Shown piece by piece: positions 8,363 to 16,315 of a stretch of 38,151 nucleotides of DNA. Source of the stretch: a virus. The position numbers were made by a program, and so were the translations under genes. The notes under the pieces were generated by a model. That model saw nothing but the letters and a program-made list of their open reading frames with translations, had not been told where the DNA came from and did no database searches. How positions within the stretch are numbered: position 1 is the stretch's first letter; each line of letters opens with the position of its first letter. The stretch spans positions 1-38,151 of IMG/VR virus record IMGVR_UViG_3300046369_001589; one strand, written 5' to 3'.

Positions 8363-9646
8363 ATGAAAGTAGATGAATTAGGAAGAAGAGAATTTATTGC
8401 GTATGCCGCAAAAGCGTGCTTTGGAGTAGGCTTAATGCCTATGGCCGGAGCTTATATACATAACAATGTTAGCGCCCTTGAGCCTGCATCCAGAATACCA
8501 ACAGCTAGACACGTTATATATTTAAATATGTCAGGAGCCATGTCTCACCTTGATACTTTTGGGCCAAAGCCTGATGCGCCAGATATTCAGGGGCCGACAA
8601 AATCTATTCCAACTAGTGCAGACGGAGTGATTTTATCAGAAAATTTACCAAAAACCGCACAGTTTATGCATCATGGTGCAATTATTAAAACTATGAATAC
8701 TAGTCAGGGAGCTCATGAACAAGCGAGTTATCTTATGCATACCAGTTACCTCAAAAGAGGCACTATTGTGCACCCAACATTTGGTAGCTGGGTTTCTAAA
8801 CTTGGAGGTGCAATAAATAGAACCATTCCATCCAATGTTAAAATTGGCGGAGGAGGAGGTGGAGCAGGATTTCTAGAATCTAAATATGGCGCCTTACCAA
8901 TCAATAATCCAGCCGCAGGATTATCTAATAGTAAAATGGCATCATATCTAGATCACGAGCATTTTCAAAGCAGAATATCTATCGCAGAGGCATTAAATGA
9001 GAATTTTTCTACTCAGTTTCCTCAAAAACAAGTTAGAGCTTACTCTGATCTATATAAAGATGCAGTTAAATTAATGAATAGTGACGATTTAAACGCTTTC
9101 GATATAACAAAAGAAACAGTAGCAACAAGCGAGCTTTACGGTCAAACTAATTTCGGAAAAGGTTGTTTATTAGCAAGAAGATTGGTTGAAAACGGTGTTA
9201 GATATGTCGAAGTAACGCGAGGAGGATGGGATACTCACGATAACAACTTTGATAGAGTAGCAGCGAATTGCGCAGACATAGATCAGGCTTTAAGCGGATT
9301 ACTTTTTGATTTGAACAGAAGAGGTCTGCTTTCGGAGACTTTGGTGGTATTAACTTCTGAATTTGGAAGAACCCCAAATATTAACGGTAGAGACGGAAGA
9401 GATCATTGGCCTTACTGCTTTACCGCATTTCTTGCAGGAGGCGGAATCAAAGGCGGTATGACTTACGGGGAAACCGATAAAACAGGAAGATCTCCTATAG
9501 AAGGCAAACCAATCAAGCCAGAAGACTTGAATGCAACTATTGCTCATACTTTAGGACTTCCTCTAAATGACTACCAGTATTCTCCTTCTGGAAGGCCATT
9601 TACAATAGCTCATAAAGGTGAACCTTTACTTGATATATTGGCTTAA
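8363..9646 (+). CDS. DUF1501 protein (Tat-exported, alkaline-phosphatase/sulfatase-like fold)
   Basis: A 427-residue protein matching the partner that almost always accompanies DUF1549/DUF1553 proteins in the PVC phyla. The N-terminus carries a twin-arginine-like signal (GRREFIAYAAK, Arg8-Arg9, then a hydrophobic stretch to about 38). Family motifs: MSGAMSHLDTFGPKP, QGAHEQASYLMHTSY, GGWDTHD (residues 287-293), SEFGRTPN (about 332-339) and GRDHWPYCFTAFLAGG. The conserved Asp/His residues of GGWDTHD and GRDHWP resemble metal sites of the alkaline-phosphatase superfamily, but activity is unproven. A GGGGGGAG run sits near residue 168. It shares the promoter of the upstream gene and is closed by a palindromic terminator, so the two form a self-contained cassette. 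Confidence 0.92.
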   Translation: MKVDELGRREFIAYAAKACFGVGLMPMAGAYIHNNVSALEPASRIPTARHVIYLNMSGAMSHLDTFGPKPDAPDIQGPTKSIPTSADGVILSENLPKTAQFMHHGAIIKTMNTSQGAHEQASYLMHTSYLKRGTIVHPTFGSWVSKLGGAINRTIPSNVKIGGGGGGAGFLESKYGALPINNPAAGLSNSKMASYLDHEHFQSRISIAEALNENFSTQFPQKQVRAYSDLYKDAVKLMNSDDLNAFDITKETVATSELYGQTNFGKGCLLARRLVENGVRYVEVTRGGWDTHDNNFDRVAANCADIDQALSGLLFDLNRRGLLSETLVVLTSEFGRTPNINGRDGRDHWPYCFTAFLAGGGIKGGMTYGETDKTGRSPIEGKPIKPEDLNATIAHTLGLPLNDYQYSPSGRPFTIAHKGEPLLDILA

Positions 9647-9665
9647 TATTATATATTAGCTTAAT

Positions 9666-9693
9666 AAAAAAGCCCCCATTTGGGGGCTTTTTT
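9666..9693 (+). terminator. Bidirectional terminator between convergent units
   Basis: A 28-base perfect palindrome: A6-GCCCCCA, a TT loop, then TGGGGGC-T6. On either strand a GC-rich stem is followed by six U. It can therefore end the plus-strand DUF1501 unit and the minus-strand nrdB transcript coming the other way. Confidence 0.93.
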
Positions 9694-9739
9694 GTAGAAT
9701 AAAGAATTAACTTAATAACTTTGCAAACTTATTCCGAGA

Positions 9740-10753
9740 TTAAAAATCATCCTCAAGAGCTCCACTTTGCTGGTATTCTCTAACCCTGCGCTCAAAGAAA
9801 TTACCCATCGCTTGAACATCAACTACTTCACTAAGCCAAGGAAAAGGATTTTTGTCGCTAGGAAAACGGTAATCTAATCCAATACCTTCAAGCCTGCGAT
9901 TACCAATATAATGCATATAGTCAACAAACATATCTGCATTCAACCCAAGGATACCAGTGGGTAAAACATCATGAGCGTATGCGATCTCAAGCTCAACAGC
10001 TTTTTTCATATGTTCTACAAATTCATTTTGAATTTCTTCTGTCCAAATCTCAGGGTTTTGCTCTATTAAAGTATTAATTAAATATGTACCAAATGCAATA
10101 TGAGAGCTTTCATCTCTTAAAGTATATTTGATTTGATCAGAGATTCCTTGCAGTTTGTTTTGTCGACCCAGCGCCAAAAGCATAGCGAATCCACTAAAGA
10201 AAAATGTTCCTTCGCATACTATCCAATAAGTTAGAAAGTTTCGAAGAATTTCTTGCTTACCTTCTGTAGTATGAGGATCAAAGTCTTGACGACTAATATC
10301 ATTAGTGATTTCCATTAAAAAATCATCCTTAGCTTTAATACTTGGAATCGTTTCGTATGCAGCGAAAACCTCCTCTATATTTAGATCGAGGCTATCGCAC
10401 ACATATACTACCGTGAGATTGTGAAGACTTTCTTCAAAAGCCTGACGAAGAATGTACTGACGACACTCAGCATCAGTAATAAATCTAAAAGCCGAAAGAA
10501 GCAAGTTATTGCCAACCAAAGACTCAGATCCAGCAAAGAACCCAAGGCAGCGTTTAACGAGTAATTTTTCATCTTCTGTGATTTCATCATTTTTCCATTG
10601 TTTAATGTCATTCTGCATACTGATTTCAGTAGGCATCCAGTTATTTGCACAACTTTTTAAAAATAAATCCCACGCATACTTATGCTTGTGAGGTAAAATT
10701 CTATTTACTCCAGCAATGTTTTCTGTTAATAATTGTCCTGTTTTATTTTCCAT
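9740..10753 (-). CDS. nrdB: Ribonucleotide reductase class I small subunit, R2c-like (no radical tyrosine)
   Basis: A 337-residue R2 subunit that should form the metal cofactor needed by NrdA to make dNTPs. The start at 10753 (MENKTGQ) is chosen because a consensus promoter overlaps the longer frame (10771). All six metal ligands are visible: Glu77, Glu108, His111, Glu181, Glu215, His218. The radical site, four residues after His111 in E-x-x-H-x-x-x-Y, is Val115, not Tyr. The overall sequence closely resembles the Chlamydia trachomatis R2c as I recall it (Glu ligand first, Phe at the radical site), which uses a Mn/Fe cofactor. The C-terminal tail (GALEDDF) for docking to NrdA is present. It is transcribed from its own promoter rather than with nrdA. 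Confidence 0.93.
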   Translation of the reverse strand: MENKTGQLLTENIAGVNRILPHKHKYAWDLFLKSCANNWMPTEISMQNDIKQWKNDEITEDEKLLVKRCLGFFAGSESLVGNNLLLSAFRFITDAECRQYILRQAFEESLHNLTVVYVCDSLDLNIEEVFAAYETIPSIKAKDDFLMEITNDISRQDFDPHTTEGKQEILRNFLTYWIVCEGTFFFSGFAMLLALGRQNKLQGISDQIKYTLRDESSHIAFGTYLINTLIEQNPEIWTEEIQNEFVEHMKKAVELEIAYAHDVLPTGILGLNADMFVDYMHYIGNRRLEGIGLDYRFPSDKNPFPWLSEVVDVQAMGNFFERRVREYQQSGALEDDF

Positions 10754-10761
10754 ATATATTA

Positions 10762-10790
10762 ATAATACCAAATTAAGATAACGATGTCAA
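10762..10790 (-). promoter_or_regulatory. Promoter for nrdB, near-leaderless
   Basis: On the minus strand TTGACA (10790-10785) is followed by exactly 17 bases and then TATTAT (10767-10762). The ATG at 10753 comes eight bases after the -10 box, leaving a leader of about one or two bases. The box lies directly after the subtilase stop. Confidence 0.85.
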
Positions 10791-10792
10791 TT

Positions 10793-12103
10793 TCAATTTG
10801 GATTATTATTTATTTCATCTAAAAACTTTTGATCCCAATCCACATATTCTATTTCTCCACATTGAGATAAAACAAAAAATAAAATTAATGAAGCTAACAC
10901 TACTCCTCCTATTATAAAATATTTAATCTTAGAAGGTTTTTCAGGCTTTGGCACAGGTTCTGGTTCAGGATCTTCAGGTTCTGGCTCAGGCTCTGGTTCA
11001 GGATCTTCAGGTTCTGGCTCAGGCTCTGGTTCAGGATCTTCAGGTTCTGGCTCAGGCTCTGGTTCTGGATCTTCAGGTTCTGGCTCAGGCTCTGGTTCAG
11101 GATCTTCAGGTTCTGGCTCAGGCTCTGGTTCAGGATCTTCAGGTTCTGGCTCAGGCTCTGGTTCAGGATCTTCAGGTTCTGGCTCAGGCTCTGTTTTTTC
11201 ATCTTCTCCGAATATCATTTCTTTTGGGTCAATTATACCATAGCCCCAAGAACTATCTCTGCCAATAATACCTTTATCATCTGCGCAACTAGACAAAAGA
11301 TCTCTAATTTTTTTCAAATCATATTGCTCATTGTCTGCTTTAAACTTAGAAATTAATAACGCAACAACTCCAGCGACAAATGGGCAAGCCATAGAGGTTC
11401 CGCTTAAGCTTGCATATTCATTATTTAAATAAGTACTGTATACTCTAACTCCTGGAGCTGCAATTTCCACCTGCTTACCTCTTGAGGAAAAATGTGCGAC
11501 ATTGTCATATTTATCAAATGCTGCAACAGCAATACATTCTTCATATGCTGCGGGGTAATTGACTCCACCATATCCACTATTACCTGCTGCGCAGATTATG
11601 GGAATATTTTTCTGGTGAATTTCCTTAATCACATTATGAACTTCTGGATATGGAAAAGCCGACCCTAGAGATAAACTTATGATATCAACATTTTGCTCCA
11701 AACAGTATTCTAATGCACTTTTTAATGATAACATACTACCTGAACCACTATTACTTAAACCTTTGATGCATAAACATTTAGATTTAGGCGCAACACCCAC
11801 CATTCCAAATTCATTATTCTGCGCTGATATAATTCCAACACAATGAGTTTGATGTCCATGCAAGTCTTCAATTGCTTCTCCATCAATACAACTAACGCCT
11901 TCAATTGCATTTGATCCTATATCCTGATGAACAGGTAGACCTGTGTCAATTACAGCAATTTTTACATTCTCACCTTGATATTTTTTCCATATATCAGGTA
12001 TGTTCAATTTTTTTATACCCCATCCATCTACTTGACTCAATGAGGAAACAACTTTTTCTATTGTAAATTCTGGTAAACTAGTAATATCTTCTTTCATATC
12101 CAT
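10793..12103 (-). CDS. Subtilisin-like serine protease with acidic Pro-Glu repeats and C-terminal membrane anchor
   Basis: A 436-residue S8 peptidase. The catalytic triad is complete: Asp53 in IAVIDTG, His84 in HGHQTHCVG, Ser237 in SGTSMACPF, with oxyanion Asn175 in CAAGNSG. There is no signal peptide, as in intracellular subtilisins. After the catalytic domain (about 30-295) comes a tail of [11 protein letters not shown] units (about 305-390), then a basic PKPEKPSK segment, one membrane helix ([17 protein letters not shown]) and a short acidic end. It should therefore be anchored in the inner membrane by its C-terminus with the protease on a long stiff acidic stalk, probably facing the cytoplasm. 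It lies between nrdA and nrdB. A processing role on phage or host proteins is guesswork. ATG 12097 is an alternative start. Confidence 0.9.
   Translation of the reverse strand: MDMKEDITSLPEFTIEKVVSSLSQVDGWGIKKLNIPDIWKKYQGENVKIAVIDTGLPVHQDIGSNAIEGVSCIDGEAIEDLHGHQTHCVGIISAQNNEFGMVGVAPKSKCLCIKGLSNSGSGSMLSLKSALEYCLEQNVDIISLSLGSAFPYPEVHNVIKEIHQKNIPIICAAGNSGYGGVNYPAAYEECIAVAAFDKYDNVAHFSSRGKQVEIAAPGVRVYSTYLNNEYASLSGTSMACPFVAGVVALLISKFKADNEQYDLKKIRDLLSSCADDKGIIGRDSSWGYGIIDPKEMIFGEDEKTEPEPEPEDPEPEPEPEPEDPEPEPEPEPEDPEPEPEPEPEDPEPEPEPEPEDPEPEPEPEPEDPEPEPEPEPEDPEPEPVPKPEKPSKIKYFIIGGVVLASLILFFVLSQCGEIEYVDWDQKFLDEINNNPN
10950..11191 (-). repeat. 33-bp minisatellite encoding the Pro-Glu stalk
   Basis: Seven near-identical 33-base units begin at 10968, 11001, 11034, 11067, 11100, 11133 and 11166 (each beginning GGATCTTCAGG on the plus strand). 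Copies differ by almost nothing, for example one C/T-type change before 11067. The unit is 11 codons long, so changes in copy number keep the subtilase frame. Confidence 0.95.
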
Positions 12104-12122
12104 AAAGGATACACTTTTGATA

Positions 12123-12392
12123 TTAGCTTAATGCTTCTAGTATGTTTGAATATTTTTCAATGTCAATAGCAACTCTAATAGATTCGTCAGCTTCCGGATT
12201 TAAGCTTAAATACTTTTTACCTCGATCAATAATTTCTTCAAGTGTTTGAATATAAGCGGTTTCCGCGAAATCTCTCTGTTGTCTATAATTCCAAGCCTCT
12301 ATATTAGAGTTGATTTTTTCTAAATCTTTACGAATTAATTTACATCTTACTATAGCTTCTTTAAATGCTTTTAAATGTTTATGTCTATTCAT
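12123..12392 (-). CDS. Hypothetical protein, helical, coupled to nrdA
   Basis: An 89-residue protein starting [10 protein letters not shown]. The start at 12392 overlaps the nrdA stop by one base (TAATG), the arrangement used repeatedly in this genome, and is preferred over the longer frame from 12443, which lies within nrdA. It is charged and almost wholly helical ([20 protein letters not shown], then [19 protein letters not shown]), suggesting a short coiled coil or helical hairpin. No family recognised. Translational coupling suggests it is made with NrdA. Confidence 0.7.
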   Translation of the reverse strand: MNRHKHLKAFKEAIVRCKLIRKDLEKINSNIEAWNYRQQRDFAETAYIQTLEEIIDRGKKYLSLNPEADESIRVAIDIEKYSNILEALS

Positions 12393-14806
12393 TATTGACA
12401 ACTTTCGCAAGTGCCACCATTTTTCATAGCTTCGATACTGCAAGCAGTAGCTTCAGTAGTCTTTTCTTCAGTATTTGCTTTTTCTACCTTGGATGCAGCT
12501 CTGTTACGAAGATAATAAGTTGTTTTTAATCCTGCTTCCCAGCAAGACATATAAACATCATTTAAATACTTTAATGAAGTAGATTTATTATAAAGATTGA
12601 AACTTACAGCCTGATCTATCCATTTTTGTCTAGTTGCATTACATTCAATCAATTTAAACATATCACGATCAAAAGCAGTTTTATATTTTTCTTTTAATTC
12701 AGATGGAATATCTCCGTTCAATAATGAAAGATCGCCGTCAACGCTTTTTACAAGCTTGGCAGTTTCACTATTCCACAGACCAGCATTTTTCATATCATTA
12801 ATAAAATGTTCATTCGTAATAAAGAAATTACCGCTCTTATTTTCGTATACAAATAATACAGAAAAATTGGGCTCTATACTTTGCTCTACGCCATTGATAT
12901 AACCAATAGTAGCTGTCGGAGCAATAGCCATAACATTACTATTACGCATACCATTTTGCGAGATACTTTCCCTAACAATACCCCAATCAAGAGTAGTCTT
13001 AGGTTCAAACTGATTGCCCTTGTATTTCATGAGGTCTGCATAAGAATCAATTGGAAGTTTATTCTGACTCCACAATGAACCCTCGAAAGTCTGGTATTGA
13101 CCCTTTTCTTTGGCCAATAAAGAGCTTGCATAAATCGCATGATATGAATAAAACTCAAACAATTTATCATTAAATTCTACAGCTTCATCACTATCAATAT
13201 TAATATTCATTCTATGACAAATATCATGTAATGCCATCATACCTAAACCAATAGGGCGATGTTTTAAATTACTATTCTCCGCTTCTTTAGTTGGATAAAA
13301 ATTAAGATCCACAACACTATCTAAAGCTCTAATAGCAGTATGTATTGTATTTTGTAATTTATCATAATCTAAAGTATTATCATCATTTAAATGATTTAAA
13401 AGATTAACTGATCCGAGATTACAAACGGCGGTTTCTCCAACGCTTTTCTTTTCTCCTTTTTCGTACTCAGAAGACTTTGTATGAAGAGTGATTTCCGTAC
13501 ATAGATTACTGCTATGAACAACACCTTCGTGTTGGTTTGTATATCTAATATTGCATGGATCTTTGAAAGTATTCCACGGATGAGAAGTTTCAAATAATAC
13601 CTTGAGCATTTTCTTCCATAATTCTTTCGCGGGGGTTACTCTGTAATTTTTAATTAAACCCTCTTCCGCTTGATTGCACAGATCATTATACTTCTTGTCA
13701 AATTCTTGACCAAATAAATCATGCAACCCAGATTCTTTAGGGTCAAAAAAGTACCAAACATCTTCATTCTGAACTCTGCGCATAAACTCGTCCGGAACCC
13801 AAGAAGCTGTATTCATATCATGACATCTTAATCGATCATCTCCAGTGTTTCTTCTTAAATTCAAGAAATCCTCAAAATCTAAATGCCAAGGTTCTAGGTA
13901 AGCGCAGCCAGCGCCTGGCCTTTTGCCGCCTTGATTAACTGCAACTAAAAGATCATTGTATATCTTTAACCAAGGAACAAGTCCGCTGGAAATTCCATTT
14001 GTTCCTTTAATATGCGAACCTGTTGATCTAAAAGGAGTTACATCAAGACCTAGTCCTCCAGCATATTTACTTTTACGCGCTTCTTGCCAAGCTCCATCAA
14101 AAATACCATCGATACTATCGTCAAAAGTATTTAAATAACAAGAACTTAATTGAGAGCGTACGGTTCCACTATTGAAAAGCGTTGGGGTTGAAGAAGTATA
14201 AAGAAATTGACTAAACATATCATAATACTTGATAGCCCACTCTTCTTTATTTTCTTCATTAAGAGCGAGACCCATCGCGACTCGCATCCAAAAAGATTGT
14301 GGCGCCTCCATAATTTTACCCTCTTCTCGTATAAAATATCTATCAGCGAGAATTTGTATGCCCAAGTATTTGAACGAAAGATCTCTGCGGATTCTAATTG
14401 CTTCTGAGAGTTTATTTAAATCATACTCTAACATTCTGCTATTTAATTTTTCAGTTTTAACGAGTCTTTTGATTCCTTGCATAAAACTCTTTCTGTACTG
14501 CAGTCTAAAAATATCTGAATCCACACCTTCTTTAAATACCTCTTTATATACCGTATTTAACAATAACCTGGCTGCAGCATGACTATAGTTTGGCTCTTTC
14601 TCGATTTTTTCTCGAGCGCTTAAAATAAGAGCGGTATCAATTTCTTTTGTTGTGATTTTATCGTACAACTGAAGCTGTGCATCAAGCACAATTTCGCTTA
14701 CAGACACGTCGGATATGTCTTCGCAAGCGCGCTCCACATTTGCATTAATTTTGTCTACTATAAACTCTTGAAGTCTTCCGTTTCGTTTTTTTACTTTAAT
14801 ATCCAT
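12392..14806 (-). CDS. nrdA: Ribonucleotide reductase class I large subunit
   Basis: A complete 804-residue NrdA that reduces ribonucleoside diphosphates to deoxy forms. An ATP-cone regulatory domain occupies residues 1-92 (VKKRNGRLQEF), so allosteric activity control by ATP/dATP is likely. Active-site residues are all present: Cys223 (QLSSCYLNT), Asn434, Cys436 and Glu438 in SSNLCTEIT, and Cys462 (AVCNLGS). The radical-transfer tyrosine pair in TTYYLR and the C-terminal redox pair Cys800/Cys803 (GGTCESCQ), which accepts electrons from thioredoxin or glutaredoxin, are also there. No intein or intron is seen. It has its own minus-strand promoter, divergent from the replicase operon. Confidence 0.97.
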   Translation of the reverse strand: MDIKVKKRNGRLQEFIVDKINANVERACEDISDVSVSEIVLDAQLQLYDKITTKEIDTALILSAREKIEKEPNYSHAAARLLLNTVYKEVFKEGVDSDIFRLQYRKSFMQGIKRLVKTEKLNSRMLEYDLNKLSEAIRIRRDLSFKYLGIQILADRYFIREEGKIMEAPQSFWMRVAMGLALNEENKEEWAIKYYDMFSQFLYTSSTPTLFNSGTVRSQLSSCYLNTFDDSIDGIFDGAWQEARKSKYAGGLGLDVTPFRSTGSHIKGTNGISSGLVPWLKIYNDLLVAVNQGGKRPGAGCAYLEPWHLDFEDFLNLRRNTGDDRLRCHDMNTASWVPDEFMRRVQNEDVWYFFDPKESGLHDLFGQEFDKKYNDLCNQAEEGLIKNYRVTPAKELWKKMLKVLFETSHPWNTFKDPCNIRYTNQHEGVVHSSNLCTEITLHTKSSEYEKGEKKSVGETAVCNLGSVNLLNHLNDDNTLDYDKLQNTIHTAIRALDSVVDLNFYPTKEAENSNLKHRPIGLGMMALHDICHRMNINIDSDEAVEFNDKLFEFYSYHAIYASSLLAKEKGQYQTFEGSLWSQNKLPIDSYADLMKYKGNQFEPKTTLDWGIVRESISQNGMRNSNVMAIAPTATIGYINGVEQSIEPNFSVLFVYENKSGNFFITNEHFINDMKNAGLWNSETAKLVKSVDGDLSLLNGDIPSELKEKYKTAFDRDMFKLIECNATRQKWIDQAVSFNLYNKSTSLKYLNDVYMSCWEAGLKTTYYLRNRAASKVEKANTEEKTTEATACSIEAMKNGGTCESCQ

Positions 14807-14817
14807 ATTGTCTAATC

Positions 14818-14846
14818 ATATTAACATTTAGCGTGTCTCATGTCAA
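14818..14846 (-). promoter_or_regulatory. Promoter for nrdA
   Basis: Minus-strand TTGACA (14846-14841), 17-base spacer, TAATAT (14823-14818). ATG 14806 follows eleven bases later, giving a leader of only about four or five bases. It is divergent from, and close to, the replicase promoter at 14881. Confidence 0.8.
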
Positions 14847-14880
14847 TAGGAATATAATCCTGTTAACAACTTTTTATGGC

Positions 14881-14909
14881 TTGACATTTGAAAGAATTTG
14901 TTATAAAAT
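14881..14909 (+). promoter_or_regulatory. Promoter for the replicase operon, leaderless type
   Basis: TTGACA at 14881-14886, 17 bases, TAAAAT at 14904-14909; TATAAA at 14902 is an alternative with a shorter spacer. ATG 14917 begins eight positions after the box, so the mRNA should start at about the A of the ATG. The position rules out a start at 14833. Confidence 0.78.
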
Positions 14910-14916
14910 ATTAGGC

Positions 14917-15690
14917 ATGTTACCTTTATTCAAAAGTCACTTTTCTATTGGAAAGAGCATATTAACACTTGACGATCCAATTACACATAAAGAAGGAAAA
15001 TCAGATAGTGTTTTCGATATAGCTACAGAAAATAATTTAAAAGAAGTCGTTTTAGTCGAAGATTCGCTGACAGGATTTCTTCAAGCCAAAAAGCAGGCTG
15101 ATCAGCTAGGTTTAAAACTTGTTTTCGGCTTGCGGATCACTATGAAAGAAGACGCTTCAATTAACCCCAAAGAAGAAGCTCAACAATCAGCGCATAAGAT
15201 TGTAATTTTCGCGAAGAACGCCAAGGGTTGCACACTTTTAAATAAGATTTACAGCGAAGCTCATACCGAAAATTTCAATTCTGTTGACTCAAAACTACTA
15301 AAGAAACATTGGAATGACAAAGATCTTTTATTAGCTATTCCATTTTATGATTCATTTATATTTAACAATTTAACTAAATTTTGTAATTGCACTCCTAGTT
15401 TTTCTTTTTGTAAACCAACTCTATTTATCGAAGATAATTCTTTACCATTTGATAATTTAGTAACAAAAAGAGTGGAAGAATATGCAAATAAAAATAAATT
15501 AAAAACACAATTAACAAAAAGTATTTATTATAAAAATAAAAAAGATGTAAAAGCTCTACAAACATATAAATGTATAACAGGTAGAAGCTTTGGAAATAAA
15601 ACATTATCAAAACCAAACTTAGATCACTTCGGTAGCAATGAATTTTGCTTCGAGAGCTGGAAGGAAAAAAATGAAAGAATCACTGCTTAG
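14917..15690 (+). CDS. DNA polymerase III alpha, separate PHP-type N-terminal module
   Basis: A 257-residue protein corresponding to the N-terminal PHP region of DnaE, encoded as its own gene. Family features: the SHFSIGKSIL segment in place of the usual His-x-His PHP start, then LKLVFGLRIT, HKIVIFAKNAKGCTLLNKIYSEAHT and LLLAIPFYDS. It ends near GSNEFCFES, where DnaE would continue into the polymerase domain. Most PHP metal-binding histidines appear lost, so a structural role is more likely than phosphoesterase activity. The start at 14917 is set by the promoter at 14881-14909. Its last 20 bases overlap the exonuclease gene. It should assemble with the polymerase encoded at 16315. Confidence 0.75.
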   Translation: MLPLFKSHFSIGKSILTLDDPITHKEGKSDSVFDIATENNLKEVVLVEDSLTGFLQAKKQADQLGLKLVFGLRITMKEDASINPKEEAQQSAHKIVIFAKNAKGCTLLNKIYSEAHTENFNSVDSKLLKKHWNDKDLLLAIPFYDSFIFNNLTKFCNCTPSFSFCKPTLFIEDNSLPFDNLVTKRVEEYANKNKLKTQLTKSIYYKNKKDVKALQTYKCITGRSFGNKTLSKPNLDHFGSNEFCFESWKEKNERITA

Positions 15691-16315
15691 ATTTCAAAAG
15701 AATAAAAAATATTTACTGTTTGATTATGAAACATGTAATTTAAATCTTGTGTCGAATAATAAACCATGGCAATTAGCATTTCTTGTTATAGAAAATAATA
15801 AGATTGTAGAATCAAAAGATTATTGGTTAAAATGGGAGGAATTAAATGTGTCTCCTGAAGCCGCAAAGATTACTGGTTTTACAGAAGCGAAGTACAAGAA
15901 AAAAGCTTCGTGCCCAAAAGCTGCGCTAGATCATTTGGAGAAATATTTATATGATGACTCCTATCTTAAAGTTGGTCACAACTTACTTGGCTTTGATGTT
16001 TATATGCATAATGTTCATCGCAAATTGATTGATGAAAATGCAGAGACTGATTTCAGCTATACAGAGCATCTCGTAGACACTCTTTGTCTCGCGAAAGCTC
16101 TTAAAAAGAGAATTAGGTTAGATAAAGATGATAATTTTCTAGCGTGGCAATACAGACTTAACCACTTGATTGAAAGAGGTTTAAGTTGCAACCTAAAGCA
16201 GTGCTGCAAAGATTTTGATGTTGACTTTGATGAAAAAAAATTGCATGATGCTCTATATGACATTAGAGTTAACTACGAAGTATTCAAAAAAATGATATGG
16301 GAGATAGAAGTATAA
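15671..16315 (+). CDS. DEDDh 3'-5' exonuclease (proofreading, DnaQ/PolC-exo-like)
   Basis: A 214-residue proofreading-type exonuclease. The catalytic set is complete: Asp18 and Glu20 in LLFDYET, Asp109 in GHNLLGFD, and His192/Asp197 in HDALYD. The start at 15671 has a strong ribosome site (GGAAGG seven bases before ATG) and is preferred to an upstream ATG at 15638 inside the PHP gene. The gene sits between the PHP and polymerase parts of a DnaE-type replicase, and its stop overlaps the polymerase start by one base (TAATG). The protein should correct errors of that polymerase in trans, mirroring the order in PolC, where the exonuclease is inserted in the PHP region. Confidence 0.9.
   Translation: MKESLLRFQKNKKYLLFDYETCNLNLVSNNKPWQLAFLVIENNKIVESKDYWLKWEELNVSPEAAKITGFTEAKYKKKASCPKAALDHLEKYLYDDSYLKVGHNLLGFDVYMHNVHRKLIDENAETDFSYTEHLVDTLCLAKALKKRIRLDKDDNFLAWQYRLNHLIERGLSCNLKQCCKDFDVDFDEKKLHDALYDIRVNYEVFKKMIWEIEV

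Noticed and set aside
10753-10771. Longer nrdB start at 10771
   Set aside because: The TATTAT box of a consensus promoter occupies 10762-10767, so transcription starts after that codon.
10950-11191. Regular repeats resembling a CRISPR array
   Set aside because: Units are contiguous 33-base copies with no unique spacers and are in frame within the subtilase; it is a coding minisatellite.
10948-11268. Open frame on the plus strand through the repeat ([11 protein letters not shown] type)
   Set aside because: It is the mirror of the Pro-Glu repeat on the opposite strand; periodic sequence keeps all frames open.
14833-14917. Longer start for the PHP gene at 14833
   Set aside because: A promoter with TTGACA-N17-TAAAAT lies at 14881-14909, downstream of that codon.
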